Assembly (NCBI RefSeq): GCF_027474825.1
Contig: NZ_CP107030.1
Location: forward strand, 3,848,001 to 3,912,000
From: Maribacter halichondriae
GTDB taxonomy: Bacteria > Bacteroidota > Bacteroidia > Flavobacteriales > Flavobacteriaceae
DNA: 64,000 nucleotides
Direction of reading: 5' to 3'
Shown: positions 1 through 11,261 of the stretch, one piece after another
Layout: every line of letters starts with the position of its first letter
Numbering within the stretch: position 1 is the first letter of the stretch
The notes under the pieces: generated by a model
The model's database searches: none
What the model was told of the DNA's origin: nothing
What the model saw: the letters and a program-made list of their open reading frames with translations, nothing else
Program-made: the position numbers and the translations under genes

Positions 1-688
1 GTTTTTTGTATTTGATACTGTCGCTCTTCAAGGGCTTCGAATTGTTTCATGATACTGGTCTCTGAATCACGATACATATACAGCAGTTCTTGAATATTGG
101 CAAATTTTAAGTGCTGCACACAGCGAAATATGAAATCATAATCTTCACTTATAGGCAGTTCGGTGTTGTACCAAAGATCATGTTTTCTGATTTCGGACAT
201 ACGGAGCATAGCCGTCGCATTCGGAATGGTGGCGGGTCTGAAGAGCAATGACGCCTTGATATCTTCAGCATTTGCGAGGGCTTTTAAAACACTAGAGGTG
301 TGCGAACCTTTGAACCTCCTCAGCCAAGTGCCACAACCCCCGTAGTCAGGGTTTTTACTCAAAAATCCAACTGTTTTTCAAACCTTGTGGGAAGGCTTAC
401 ATCATCGCAATCGGCCCAGCACAAAAACGCTCCTTTTGCCTCTTTTAAACCTAGATTTCTATTATACGGAATACCTTGGTTTTTTATATTGTTGATGATT
501 CTAATCCTATTATCTTGATACGATTTTATGATATCTAAAGACCCGTCTGTCGATCCATCGTTAATGATAATCAGCTCAAAATCGGCAAAAGTCTGCCTTA
601 AAATACTATCGATGGCCTCGCCGACGTATCGCTCCCCATTGTAAATGGGCATTACCACTGTCAAAACAGGAATTTTCGTCTTATCCAT
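1..688 (-). CDS. Family 2 glycosyltransferase, cut by window edge, one frameshift
   Basis: A GT-A fold glycosyltransferase that adds a sugar to the growing polysaccharide repeat unit at the inner membrane. The N-terminus (start codon 688-686) has the GT2 signature VVMPIYNGERYVGEAIDSIL, then ELIIINDGSTDGSL and a DCDD metal-binding motif. The frame stops after EKQLDF near 360. Adding one base to the A5 run at 361-365 (plus strand) restores LSKNPDYGGCGTWL and a GT2-like continuation (SEDYDFIFR) to the window edge, so the gene is almost certainly intact. It is the last visible gene of the exopolysaccharide operon. It is also in frame with the polymerase upstream, with no stop between them. Donor and acceptor sugars cannot be told. 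Confidence 0.85.
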
Positions 689-1929
689 TTTTTGAGAAGT
701 AGCGTTTTCATCGTTATTTTCAATGTACTCTTCTTGTAATGGTCCTGCACGTCTGGTATAGCCGACCATTTGATACATATAAAGCACAAAAACAGTTATC
801 AACAGGTAATCATGATGGTACGTAGTGTACCACGTTAGGCTGGTCATTAACAAGAACCAGAAATAGTATTTCAAATAATAATAATCTTTGGGTACAGAAA
901 TAATAAAACTCATGATCCAGATAAGTGCAAAAGCCAAAATTGCCAAGATTCCGAATTGTGCATAGACCGTGATAAGACCTACATCTGAAAGAAAATAATA
1001 TTGTTCTACTCCCAGCATATTCACAAAAATACCATAGTTGGAAACACCTGAGTATGGAACGCCGTTTCCAAATATTGCAGGTATGGTATCCGGTGAAAAA
1101 TCGAACAAGAAATATTCTCCGGCCAATATCCGTATATAATCACCCCTTCATCCGCATCGTTTTGGGTCGATTCTATAAGACCTTCGATAACTGGAATTTC
1201 CAAATTTGAAATAATGATTACAGCTATGACAGAAGAAACAAGAATGAGCGTTTTTTTTGTGATACTGAAATTGCGGATGGCATGATATAAATAGATCAGA
1301 AGTATTCCTGCAATGAATTGTCGGGTAACCTGTAGAATTGGTATTATAATGCCGAAAAGGGCCATGACTAACCAAAACCATTGATGTCTACTTTTAGAAG
1401 TCAGCTTGTTAATGGCTATAAACGAGGTCAGCACAAAAATACCGCCTCCAGGAAAAATAATTCGAACAATACCTCGTGTTGTAGTAAATTCATCGCCCCA
1501 TAATGATTTGCCGAACAAAACGGTCGGAGCATTCATTAATTGGAAGAAATATAACAGTATATATATCACGCCATATACAACGATAATTTTCTCAAGGGTC
1601 TTCACAGGAAATTTTACGCTCAGCAAATAGAAAAAGAAAATAACGACCAAGTACGGGGCGGTTGCGATCATACTATGTACTGCGCTCTGTTCCCAAAAAA
1701 GGTAGGCCATGAAAATTGATATCATAAAGGAGACGAACAGTAATTGTACGGGAAATACAAAGCCCCGGTTCTTAGGAACTATATACGGTATCGATACTGC
1801 AACTGCCATTATCGTGTAGAGATATAGCGCATAGTGGATTATGGAGTCATCTATAAATTGGGCATCGAAAAACTTTATGGAAACGAGTACCAAGAAAAAA
1901 ATAAATATTATTTGAAGTTTTCTTGTCAT
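689..1929 (-). CDS. Wzy-like polysaccharide polymerase / O-antigen ligase-type membrane protein, frameshifted
   Basis: A polytopic inner-membrane protein of about 410 residues with roughly ten hydrophobic segments and a large loop between the late helices, as in Wzy polymerases, which join lipid-linked repeat units in the periplasm. Family assignment rests on topology and position between the flippase and a GT2, because Wzy proteins share little sequence. The first frame loses its membrane pattern near 1140, and the next frame continues with AGEYFLFDFSP and more helices. One missing base near 1138-1145 explains this. At the 3' end the frame runs straight into the GT2 start. One more A in the A6 run before ATG 688 would instead give a TAA at 683-681 overlapping that ATG, which is the arrangement I expect. 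The start overlaps the flippase stop by 4 bp. Confidence 0.75.
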
Positions 1930-3329
1930 TTAACCTGAATCGATTTGTAGGATTTAAACAGATATGTTGCTATGCCCATTAAAATCAATGTTGATAACAA
2001 GAGTTTGTAGCCCAAAGCCATATCGTAAGGTAGAAAATACGAAATCAAGAACAAGGATATTCCCATGGCCCAAATAAAGCCATTGTGCTTAAGTTCTAAA
2101 CCGAGCGTTCTTTTAAAAGTTAGCCAAACATATATCAAACAGGCTCCGAAAGCGATGACATAACTATACGACAGACCGAGGGCTCCATATTTACTGCCAT
2201 AGTATAGGGCCGGGGTACATATGAAAAAGTAAACAATGCCGAATCTAAGAATCAATTTTTCTTTGTTGGCGGCCCCAAGAATCACACCGATAAGACTATC
2301 TATTGAGGTCAGGAATAAATACCAGACCTGTATTTGGCATACGGCCACGGCCGGAAGGTATTCCACGGGAAATAATAAAATGACCACTTCCTTGGCAAAT
2401 AGGGTAAACAAAAAACAGAATATCATGGATGCCAACATGAAAAAGCGAAAACCTTTTGAAAGATAATTGTTGAATTTTATTTTGTCCTTTACCCAAAGTG
2501 CCGATAAATTCGGAAAAATCGCCGTCAACATCATCGTAATGATCAACGAAAGTGGACCTATCAATCTTTGTGACAAATTGAAATATCCTATTTGTTGGTT
2601 ATCTGAATTTATGTCCAAAAAGTTGTTGGAAAGACTTGTTAACGGCAGCATAATAAGTATTAGCACGAAGTAGGGCCAACTTTCTTTGATGAGTTGTCTT
2701 GTTGAGACCATGAAATTCTGTACCCTACCGATCAATAGCTTGTGATACTTAAGAAAAATAAGAAAAAGTACCGCTTTGAGAAAGGTCACGGCAATATAGA
2801 GCGAGAAAATAATGGTGATGTCTATTGCTTTATTCGGAAGGAAAAAAATAATCGAGAACCAAATAACACTATAGATCAAATTGATCATTGACGACGGAAA
2901 CATTTTTTGGTTTCCCATGAATATAAGTTCAAAAAGGCTGGCAAAACAACTGATAAGGGTAAATACGAATATGAGTGCCAAATGTTCGTTCGAGAGACTG
3001 CCTAGAAAATGATTGTAAACGACATAAATCAAAAAGAGCACTATAATTGCAAATGACCTTACAATACCTCCGTTTACCAAAAGATCGTTCGTCTGTATCG
3101 GTTCGCGGGCGACGGTTCTGATTACGATATTGCGATTACCAAGGTCTCCTATTTTCAATAAAAGTGACCCTTGCGCTATCAAAAAAGTAAATAAACCGTA
3201 ATCATTGGGGTTTAATATACTGGTAATTTTCAAGATGGTGACCAGTGCAATGAGCTGTGAGATTACAGTGCTAACGGTTAGATAAGAAAAATTTCTGAAG
3301 ACAATATTGTTCAGTAATTTTTTAAGCAT
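1926..3329 (-). CDS. Wzx-type polysaccharide flippase (MATE/MOP superfamily)
   Basis: A 467-residue integral membrane protein with about twelve to fourteen hydrophobic segments and the N-terminal pattern of polysaccharide biosynthesis proteins (FSYLTVSTVISQLIALVTIL). Members of this family flip undecaprenyl-linked repeat units to the periplasmic face for Wzy. It overlaps the polymerase by 4 bp, which suggests translational coupling, and lies 112 bp downstream of wzc with a stem-loop between. No indel is visible. Confidence 0.85.
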   Translation of the reverse strand: MLKKLLNNIVFRNFSYLTVSTVISQLIALVTILKITSILNPNDYGLFTFLIAQGSLLLKIGDLGNRNIVIRTVAREPIQTNDLLVNGGIVRSFAIIVLFLIYVVYNHFLGSLSNEHLALIFVFTLISCFASLFELIFMGNQKMFPSSMINLIYSVIWFSIIFFLPNKAIDITIIFSLYIAVTFLKAVLFLIFLKYHKLLIGRVQNFMVSTRQLIKESWPYFVLILIMLPLTSLSNNFLDINSDNQQIGYFNLSQRLIGPLSLIITMMLTAIFPNLSALWVKDKIKFNNYLSKGFRFFMLASMIFCFLFTLFAKEVVILLFPVEYLPAVAVCQIQVWYLFLTSIDSLIGVILGAANKEKLILRFGIVYFFICTPALYYGSKYGALGLSYSYVIAFGACLIYVWLTFKRTLGLELKHNGFIWAMGISLFLISYFLPYDMALGYKLLLSTLILMGIATYLFKSYKSIQVK

Positions 3330-3395
3330 CAGGAAGCTTTTTTAAGAGCCGAAAAAAGGCTATGGTGAACAATTTGCTTTTGAATAAAATTTTTA

Positions 3396-3428
3396 GCCGT
3401 ATCATCGAGCTATCAAAGATGATACGGC
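3396..3428 (-). other. Stem-loop between wzc and the flippase gene
   Basis: A perfect 11-bp inverted repeat (GCCGTATCATC / GATGATACGGC) with an 11-nt loop, starting 14 bp after the wzc stop codon. On the coding strand it is followed by TAAAAATTTTATT rather than a clean T run. It may be a weak terminator or a processing/stabilising hairpin that lowers expression of the downstream flippase and polymerase relative to wzc. Confidence 0.5.
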
Positions 3429-3441
3429 AATTACTTCTTAA

Positions 3442-5771
3442 CTACATCTGCGATCCATAAGGGATGTTATAGTCATATTCGATACCATACCCATACCCAT
3501 AATCTCCTTTGATCATTCCTCTCTTCTTAACGCCGTTGAAAATTATGCCCACATCATTGAACGGGGCCAATTTGGCCGATTGACGTAAACGTTTAATGAT
3601 TCGTTTCGGAGTATGCCCGTGTCGTACGACAAACAGGGTCTTGTCGCAGAACTCACTGAGAAAATTTACTTCCGAGACAAAATCCAGCGGTGCAGAATCG
3701 ATTACGATATAATCAAAATTATCGGTCAAATAATCAAAAAGAATTTCCATTCTACCGTTTAGCAACAACTTTGAATGATACCCCCCTTTGGTTCCTGCGG
3801 GTACAATTTTGAGCAAATCGTTCTCTTGTGATGGGTGCAGTATGTCATTGAACTTGGCCTCGCCCTTCAGATAATTAATCAAACCATTTTCAGCTCCTAG
3901 ACTATATAGGTTCGTAGTATTCGGTTTTCTTAAATCCATATCGAGCAGAGCGACCTTTTTACCTGACAAGGCAAGACTATTGGCAAGATTTGAACTTACG
4001 AAGCTTTTACCTTCGCCAGAAACACTGGAAGTTACAAGTATCTTGTTTTTGTCCGATTTTCGTCTGTACAACCCCAATTTGGCACAAAGTTGTCGGAATT
4101 GTTCCAGTATACCAAGATCATATGACAATACGGGATGAGCCTTCACACCTTTATTCTTTAAATGGGAGAACTCTGCAACGATAGGTAAATTTGTATTCTC
4201 CTCGATTTCGGACCTGAAAAGCACTTTGTTGTTAAAACGTTCTTTGAAGATAACGAAGCAGACCCCGATGGTCACTGCTAGGGCCAAACCGGCCAAGTAA
4301 GCAAAAAGGGACTTAGGACTCACAGGCACCAGAGATGATTCGGCAGCATCTACCAATCTACTATCGCTTGAGTTAGGCGCATAGGTCAGTGCAGTTTCTT
4401 CTCTTTTTTGTTGAAGGAATAAGAAAAGGTTGCTCTTTATTCCCTTCCTTCTAGTAATCTCTAAAAGATTTCTTTCTTGTTCTGGAATATTTTTGAACGC
4501 GGTACTCGATTTTCCAGAATTGTAGCTTAAACTGCCCAAACTGGCATTAAGATTGCCCTGTTGGTTTCGAATATTCTCAAGAATACTAGGTCTGATTTTT
4601 TCGATTTCGTTCCGTATGGAAACTAAGATCGGGTTATTTTCTGCGGTGGTTTTTTTGAGCCTCGCATATTTGATTTCCGCCTCGTATAGTTTTTCCAGCA
4701 ACCTTGCCAAGACGGGGTCGTTTACGCCAAGTGTGGAAGGAACCAACCCGCCTTCATTCTTTTTAGATACGACATAGGACTCTACCTCGTTCAAAACTTG
4801 CAATTGACGATTAATATCGCCTATTTGTCTATCGTAGTCGCCCATGTCTTTCAGGTAAAGCCTACCTTGTTCACTTAGATCAATGACGCCCTTTGTGGCT
4901 CTATACTCTTGAATTTCCTTTTCGAGATCGGCTAATTCGTTCCCGACTTTTTCCATTCTATCCTCGATAAACTTCAATGTATTGGCGGCCAGCGCGTTGC
5001 GATCAGAAACGGCCTTCTGGTTATAACTGATTATCAGGCCATTAAGGACGTCTTCCCCTCTTTCCGGCACGGCATCTTTATATGATAGACTTACAATTGT
5101 AGAAAGCTTATTCGTAGACTTCACCTTTAGGTTGTCCAATAATTCCATAGTCACGACCTTTGGATTGGTAAGTGTAAAGTATAAGAGGTCTTTGGGTTCG
5201 CCAAATTGCCTTTCGTTCAAAAGAAACCGTAAGTCGCCCATGGGCAGATCGGTAATCCAGCTATCCACGGCATATGATTTGCCTCCGAATCTGACTTTTT
5301 TTGTACTGGTATCAAAAGAAAAATAATACTTTTTGGGTTCTCCTTCATATACCAAAGGAATTTTGTTGGGCTCTCTCAACTCAATTTTAACGGGCGAAGT
5401 AGTGTAGGCCGAACGACTTTTTAAACTACCATCTTCAAAAGTCTGTGCATATAGTGCAAGATCGTTGGCAACTTCACTCATTAATGAGCGTGAACTGATG
5501 ACCTCAATTTCGTTTTCAACTATTTTCTTGGAATCGAAAACGTTCATCGACTCCATCACATTGGGGTCGTCGACTCCTTTTTCTCATCCTTTATAATCAA
5601 GGTCGCCGAAGTTTCATAGATGGGCGTCGCCCATTTCAGATAGCCCCATGAACCCAGTACCCCCAAAACTGCCAAAACTGCAAAAAGAGGCCAATACGGT
5701 AGGTAACGTGAAATAATCAGACCGAATAGGTTTTGATCCGAACCCTGTTTGCTATTTGTATCTGTATTCAA
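3442..5771 (-). CDS. wzc: Wzc-type polysaccharide co-polymerase with tyrosine kinase domain, frameshifted
   Basis: Inner-membrane chain-length regulator and autokinase that works with Wza in exopolysaccharide export. The first segment has a TM helix (PYWPLFAVLAVLGVLGSWGY) and the start of the Wzz domain. The long middle part is periplasmic coiled coil, then a second TM helix (SLFAYLAGLALAVTIGVCFV). The cytoplasmic BY-kinase domain has Walker A SSVSGEGKS, Walker A' LLDMDLRKP, Walker B YIVIDSAP, and a tyrosine-rich tail (GDYGYGYGIEYDY), the usual autophosphorylation cluster. The frame breaks after KDEKK near 5570. One extra G restores GVDDPNVMESMNVF, giving about 776 residues. It starts 8 bp after the wza stop. 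Confidence 0.92.
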
Positions 5772-5778
5772 GACGTTT

Positions 5779-6609
5779 TTATTTAAAGTTTACAATTGTT
5801 ATTACGGCAAGTGAAATGGCACTTAATGCAACGGGAACCCATTGTGTGGCTAGACTCGTACTGGCCACTTTCGATTTATTGGGTTCTACATATACAATAT
5901 CGTTCGGCCTGAGATAGTAGAAGGGCGAACTGAAAATTTCATTGGAGGTCAAATCAACACGGTTAAAGTTCTTAAGCCCGAATCCTTCTTCCCTGATGAT
6001 GACTACGTTATCTCGCTTCCCATAAATGGTGATATCGCCTGCGAGACCCAAGGCTTCCAATAATGATATCTTTTCATTGGGTATGGTCAAGACTGAAGGG
6101 TTTTGAACTTCGCCCAGTACCGATACCTTAAAATTAAGATATCGTATGTCAACGATAGGTTCTAATAAAAGCTTACGCGTTTCAAGTTCTTTTGTTATCT
6201 CTTCCCTTAGTGCCTTTTTTGATTTGCCCGCAGCTTTTATCTTTCCCAATACTGGAAATCGAATAAACCCATCTTGATCAACGAGGTATCCCGAGATTTG
6301 AGATGTGGATCCAGAGACGGTAGACGATTGCACAGATGTTACGTTAGACACGTTGAATATTTCGGCCGCTTCAGGGTTTACACTGCTTACCGTAATGCTC
6401 AGCATGTCATTCGCCTGTAAGATAGGCTCCAAACTTTCCATATTGTATGGAAAGGTGGTATCTTGAATATCATTGAAATAGGTTGCATCTTTAATATTGC
6501 CGCATGAGGTCAATACCATTGCGGTCATACAGCAAACTATAACGGCATTACTATTTGAACGGAGTGTAAAAGCAGGATTGTATTTGATCAACTTGGAGAA
6601 ATAGTTCAT
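5779..6609 (-). CDS. wza: Wza-type polysaccharide export lipoprotein
   Basis: Outer-membrane polysaccharide export protein of 276 residues. The N-terminus has a hydrophobic segment ending in the lipobox-like MVLTSC, giving a lipidated cysteine near residue 36. Poly_export/SLBB content follows: ANDMLSITVSSVNPEAA, DGFIRFPVLGKI and ISLLEALGLAGDITIYGKRD. A C-terminal hydrophobic helix (SLATQWVPVALSAISLAVIT) matches the amphipathic/TM helix of Wza. Its partner wzc follows after 7 bp. In the Wzx/Wzy pathway it forms the exit channel for the finished polymer. Confidence 0.92.
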   Translation of the reverse strand: MNYFSKLIKYNPAFTLRSNSNAVIVCCMTAMVLTSCGNIKDATYFNDIQDTTFPYNMESLEPILQANDMLSITVSSVNPEAAEIFNVSNVTSVQSSTVSGSTSQISGYLVDQDGFIRFPVLGKIKAAGKSKKALREEITKELETRKLLLEPIVDIRYLNFKVSVLGEVQNPSVLTIPNEKISLLEALGLAGDITIYGKRDNVVIIREEGFGLKNFNRVDLTSNEIFSSPFYYLRPNDIVYVEPNKSKVASTSLATQWVPVALSAISLAVITIVNFK

Positions 6610-6804
6610 TTTTAAATTCTTTTGATGGTAGCCTCAAACTTTTTGTTCTTGGTTTCTTAAAATTGGCAACGAAAGTACAAAATTGGCCATACTAAAATAG
6701 ATTACAAAAAAAATCGGATAGTCGGTCAATTCTTACTGTAAATGACCGTTATCTTGTTAATGTTTATTTTCCAAAGCGAATATCGTTGTAATCCCAGACT
6801 AAAT

Positions 6805-8151
6805 TTAATAAGCCCGTTCTTCTTGAGAAAAGGCATTGTAAATTGTTTGTAATATTATTTTTAAATCCAGGGCCATAGACCATCGTTCCACATAAAAAAT
6901 ATCAAAACGGGTTCTATTTTTAATATCCGAAGAGCAAAGTATTTCACCTCTATAGCCTTTAATTTGCGCTAGTCCCGTTATTCCAGGTTTAACGAAATGG
7001 CGAACTAGATATTTATCTACAGAGCTTTCATAGTCCTCGGTATGGAACATCATGTGCGGTCTGGGCCCCACAACGCTCATATTACCGAGCAGTACATTGA
7101 AAAATTGTGGAAGTTCATCGATGCTGGTTCGTCGCATAAATCGACCGATCCGTGTAACACGCATGTCATTTTTAGTGGTCATCTTAATATCCGCCTCTCC
7201 GTTGATCGCCATGGACCTGAATTTATAACACCAGAAAACCTTTCTTTTTAGTCCGTGTCGCTCTTGCTTGAAAAATACCGGTCCTGAAGATTCCAACCTG
7301 ATTAAAATGGCCAATAGGGGTGTCAACCATGATAAAATAAATATAATTGCGAAAAGAGAGAAGAAGATATCAAAAATACGCTTCGTAATACGGGCATAAT
7401 CAGTATCTAACGGTACTTTTCTTAAGTTCAGTATAGGAAGACTACCATATCGCTCGATGCTCATGGCCCTTGTCAGAATTTCTTTGTTATCGGGTATAAT
7501 TTTGAATTTAATCAAGTTGTTATCGGCGAAATCGATGAGATTGTCCAGCTCATTCTTACTAAATTTTGATACCGAACAATAAATCTCGTCAATTCTATTT
7601 TCAAGCATGTACAAGAAGCTATCTTCGATTGCTCCGAGGTAATCGGGCCTTTTATAAGACCTGTTGTCGAAAAACCCTTTGTAGCGATACCCCAAATACG
7701 AATCTTCGAAAATCTGACGCATTTTTTTCAGATTGGTATCTTTTCCTAAGACGACCACATTCACCGAATTGCCCCCGAGCATTCTATATCTTCGTCTTGC
7801 CCAAAAGAAAAACCAGCGATATGCAGAAAGACAGAAACATAAAACCGCAAATACAAGAAGTTGATATGAAAGGGAGAAAGGCATGTTTTGATTGAAACCA
7901 AAGGCCGAGAAATAGACGAAACCAAAAATGACATATAATTTTATCATCTTTTCGAAATTGGTCAAAAACCTTTCTTTTCTATCTGTAGGGTAGAAGTCAA
8001 GAGTATATGTAATGAGTAACCAAGCTACATTGTAATAGATGATATGAAAAGAATGTAGATAGGTTTCAGGTGTTAAAATATATAACAGACCATTTATTAT
8101 CGCCAAGTTTATGGCAATAGAAATAGGAATTATGAGGTCTGAATTTTTCAC
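6805..8151 (-). CDS. Undecaprenyl-phosphate sugar phosphotransferase (WcaJ/WbaP-like initiating enzyme)
   Basis: A 448-residue polyisoprenyl-phosphate hexose-1-phosphate transferase that loads the first sugar-phosphate onto undecaprenyl phosphate. The N-terminal half has four to five TM helices and a degenerate nucleotide-binding CoA_binding_3-like domain. The C-terminal bacterial sugar transferase domain starts near residue 262 with a re-entrant helix, then [43 protein letters not shown] and KPGITGLAQ, all family hallmarks. It opens the operon after a leader of about 220 nt from a -7 box at 8375-8382. The sugar (glucose or galactose) is not determinable. Confidence 0.93.
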   Translation of the reverse strand: MKNSDLIIPISIAINLAIINGLLYILTPETYLHSFHIIYYNVAWLLITYTLDFYPTDRKERFLTNFEKMIKLYVIFGFVYFSAFGFNQNMPFSLSYQLLVFAVLCFCLSAYRWFFFWARRRYRMLGGNSVNVVVLGKDTNLKKMRQIFEDSYLGYRYKGFFDNRSYKRPDYLGAIEDSFLYMLENRIDEIYCSVSKFSKNELDNLIDFADNNLIKFKIIPDNKEILTRAMSIERYGSLPILNLRKVPLDTDYARITKRIFDIFFSLFAIIFILSWLTPLLAILIRLESSGPVFFKQERHGLKRKVFWCYKFRSMAINGEADIKMTTKNDMRVTRIGRFMRRTSIDELPQFFNVLLGNMSVVGPRPHMMFHTEDYESSVDKYLVRHFVKPGITGLAQIKGYRGEILCSSDIKNRTRFDIFYVERWSMALDLKIILQTIYNAFSQEERAY

Positions 8152-8715
8152 GATTTATCGCTATGGGTTGAACTCAAACTAATTAAGAAAAAAGATTTTG
8201 CCTTCGTAATGAAGTCAACTGACTTCGCCGAACGGAAAGGAAGATTTTGTAAGAGCAGACCTAAGACGCCCATATTTCGGTTTTGGTTTGGTTAAAAAAA
8301 TAAAATGGTATTCGTTAATGGCGAACAGTTTTGGAGCAAGAAAAAAATAATAAATACTTTTTTTCAAAAGTCGGCAAATATAAATGTAATTCGATTTATT
8401 AACAGTATTTACAACGGGTAATTTTGCACTCACCCACTTTTATATTTCAAAGATGTAACTATCGAAGTTTATTTGAAAATAATCCCCTTAGAATGGTATT
8501 ATGATCGATGAAATGCACATTCTATCAACATCTTAAAAGTGGAATTATTGGCACGATTTTGATTATCGTTCTTTTCATGCATTTAGTGGGGCGTGGATAT
8601 GGTTTAATAACCGGCCAATGACTTTTTGATGTTCAATTCTAAAAAAGTAAATTATGACAGGGGAAATTAATGACAGAAGCAAAAAATGTTTAGCAGTATT
8701 GGCCAATTATGATTA
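8152..8715. other. Intergenic region with exopolysaccharide promoter and leader
   Basis: A 564-bp region without a convincing gene. It is AT-rich and holds the putative operon promoter at 8375-8382 and, inside the leader, a perfect hairpin GAAGTCAACTGACTTC at 8211-8226. An open frame on the minus strand between 8215 and 8433 crosses the promoter and has no protein-like features. I see nothing recognisable in 8434-8715. Confidence 0.5.
8375..8382 (-). promoter_or_regulatory. Putative -7 box of the exopolysaccharide operon
   Basis: Reading leftwards the bases are TATATTTG, a full match to the Bacteroidota -7 consensus TAnnTTTG. No good -33 TTG lies at the ideal distance. Transcription from here would give a leader of about 220 nt before the sugar transferase. 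Confidence 0.45.
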
Positions 8716-9599
8716 TTAACTGACAACTTTTTCAGTTTTACCCACCGTTTGTTTGCGACCATTTCTGGTTTTAATAAAATCCCAAAGACCACTTACTTTG
8801 GCAATTAATTCGTTCTTATCATACGAATCGTCGAGGCCAAGTCTTTTTAAGATGAACAAATCAGATTCCAGGTCGTTAAAACCATATTCTACCGTCAAAC
8901 CACATTGGTACCCGGCTTCTTTCGATAATCGTATGGTTCTTTCACAATAATCTCCGTTGGGGTAAGCGATAGCGTTTATTTCCAGTCCGAACTTATTCTC
9001 AAGTGCTTCCTTGGTCCCAAAAATTTCAGTGCGAACCTCTTCATCATCGCAGTTCGGAAATATCGGATGGTACATCGCATGGGCCTGAAAATTGACGTAC
9101 GGTCTCATTTCTTCAATATGTTTTCTTTGCAGGGCACTAGCAGAATCGTATTCATGATTTTTGTCAAATCCGGCTTTTCTTAAAATTTTAAGTCGCTCGT
9201 TATTTTTCTTCTTCTTTAATTTTTCAGCGGACATCGGAAGTTCGTCATATTGAAACCAAAATTGGCGATTGGTATCAATAATCGATGCACATAAAAATAT
9301 GGTAACCGGAATATTCAATTTTTTTATGATAGGCAACAACTCGTAATTGCCGATATGCCCATCATCAAAAGTGATGACCATAGCTTTTGAGGGCAATTTG
9401 GTTCGATTTTTAACGGCATTGATGTAGGTGTCCAAAGAAATCAGGGCATACTTTTTTTTAGATACTCAAACGTCATTTCTGCCGTGGTCACATCGATATC
9501 GTGCAATAGTATAATTGTAGTCTTATACTTTTGTACAAACTCATGGAATAAATAGGCGAGGCCTGAAAAACGCATTATAGCGAAAATAATTTTCTTCAT
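8716..9599 (-). CDS. Polysaccharide deacetylase (NodB/CE4 family), frameshifted
   Basis: A carbohydrate esterase family 4 protein of about 294 residues that removes N- or O-acetyl groups from polysaccharide. The catalytic half has the NodB motif VITFDDGHIGNYELL, the metal-binding HAMYHP motif, and IAYPNGDY. The true start is ATG 9599-9597 (MKKIIFAIMRFSG), giving an upstream segment with ILLHDIDV. The frame breaks in an A8 run (plus-strand T8, 9451-9460 area), and nine A's rejoin LKKKYALISLDTYI. It lies just upstream of the exopolysaccharide operon in the same direction and probably modifies that polymer. No signal peptide is clear, only a hydrophobic start. Confidence 0.85.
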
Positions 9600-9843
9600 A
9601 TCACGTACTTCTTTACCAGTACTTTATGTTGGGGGAGATAGTGAAAAGTTAAAATCATTGGGGTAGTTCTGGAAATGTACAAAATTTTGTTAAAAAAAAC
9701 CAAAGTATGAATTCCTAAAATATCAAAGTCACTTTTAGATACCAAATTAAATCGTCGATCAGGCAAAATTGATTGCTCATTATCGCTTTGGGAATGGTTA
9801 GCCGCTATCCAAAAAAAATTTATCGAGTGTGTGGATGTGCTAC

Positions 9844-11246
9844 TTATTTACCGATGCAAAAATTCGAAAAAATATTTCCTAAAAGCTCATCATTGGTTAC
9901 TTGCCCCGTTATCTCTCCTAAATGATACAGCGCTTCACGTACATCTATGGCCATCAAATCGCTAGGGAGGTCTTCCTCCATCCCAAATTGAACTTTTTCA
10001 ATTTCCTCCAGAGCCTTTAAAAGTGAGTCATAATGCCTTGTATTGGTCACAATGGTTTCATTGTTGCGAAGTACGCCGGTATTTACAAATTCCAAAAGTT
10101 TGGATTGCAGTTCTTCAAGACCCTCGCCAGTTTTTGCGGAAATCAAAAGTGCGGTCGATAGCTTTTTGTTAATCGCCGTTAGTTGTTCTTTTGAAAGCAT
10201 ATCTTTCTTATTGACCAGAACGATAAACGGTTTTTGTGGATACTGATTTTTTATCTTTTCAGATTCGATTCTGAAGTCTTCCAACGTTTTCCCAGCGATC
10301 ATCAACCACGAACCGTCAACTAAAAAAATAACCACCTGTGCCTTTTCTATCTTCTCAAAAGTCTTTCGAATACCGATGCCTTCAACAACATCTTCAGTTT
10401 CTCGAATACCTGCTGTGTCTATAAAACGAAAACCGAAACCACCAATTGAGATTTCATCTTCAATGGTGTCTCTTGTGGTGCCGGCTATTTCAGATACTAT
10501 AGCTCTTTCTTCATTGAGGAGTTCGTTCAACAAAGTAGACTTACCGACATTAGGTTCCCCAACAATAGCTACCGGAATTCCAGTTTTAATCACATTGCCC
10601 ACTGCAAAAGAGTCAATAAGGTTTTTGAGCACTTTTTGAATACGATTTAAGAGTTGCGAGAATTGCTTCCTGTCAGCAAACTCAACATCTTCTTCAGAAA
10701 AATCGAGCTCCAATTCCAATAAGGATGCAAAATTGAGCAGTTCTTCGCGAAGCTTTTTTATTTCCGAAGAAAAACCACCTCGCATTTGATTGATTGCGAT
10801 TTGATGGCTTGCCTCATTATTGGAAGCAATCAAATCGGCAACGGCCTCGGCCTGACTAAGATCCATCTTTCCGTTAAGAAATGCCCGGAGGGTAAATTCC
10901 CCTGCGTCGGCCATACGGCAACCGTTTCTAAGGAACAGTTGTATGATTTGCTGTTGAACGTAAGGTGATCCATGGCATGAGATTTCGACAACATCTTCCC
11001 CAGTATACGAATGGGGTCCCTTGAAAATGGAAACGAGTACTTCGTCCATGACCTTTTTTCCATCCGTAATGTGACCGAGATGTATGGTGTGGCCTTGTTG
11101 TTTTGAAAGTTTTTTTTTTTTCTATTTGAAAATTTAAAAAACGGATTTGCGAATTCGATGGCACCATCGCCCGAAAGACGTATTACGGCAATCGCACCCA
11201 CACCGGACGGGGTCGCCAAAGCAATTATGATATCATTTGGAACCAT
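9844..11246 (-). CDS. mnmE: tRNA uridine-5-carboxymethylaminomethyl modification GTPase MnmE, frameshifted
   Basis: Cytosolic GTPase that with MnmG builds the cmnm5 group on U34 of certain tRNAs. The N-terminal formyl-THF-binding domain begins MVPNDIIIALATPSGVGAIA. Next come HGSPYVQQQI, the helical domain, and a G domain with G1 GEPNVGKST, the TTRD switch, G3 DTAGIRET and G4 NKKD. The protein ends in the invariant CIGK. The two halves are split at a 12-base A run (plus-strand T12 at 11110-11121). Thirteen A's join NRKKKK to LSKQQGHTIHLGHI and give 467 residues, close to the family length. A broken mnmE is unlikely in a healthy genome, so this looks like a sequencing error. Confidence 0.95.
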
Positions 11247-11261
11247 GGTATAATTTGCTTA

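Noticed and set aside
8215-8433. Open frame of 72 codons on the minus strand upstream of the exopolysaccharide operon
   Set aside because: It crosses the putative promoter, lacks protein-like composition and ends in leader sequence.
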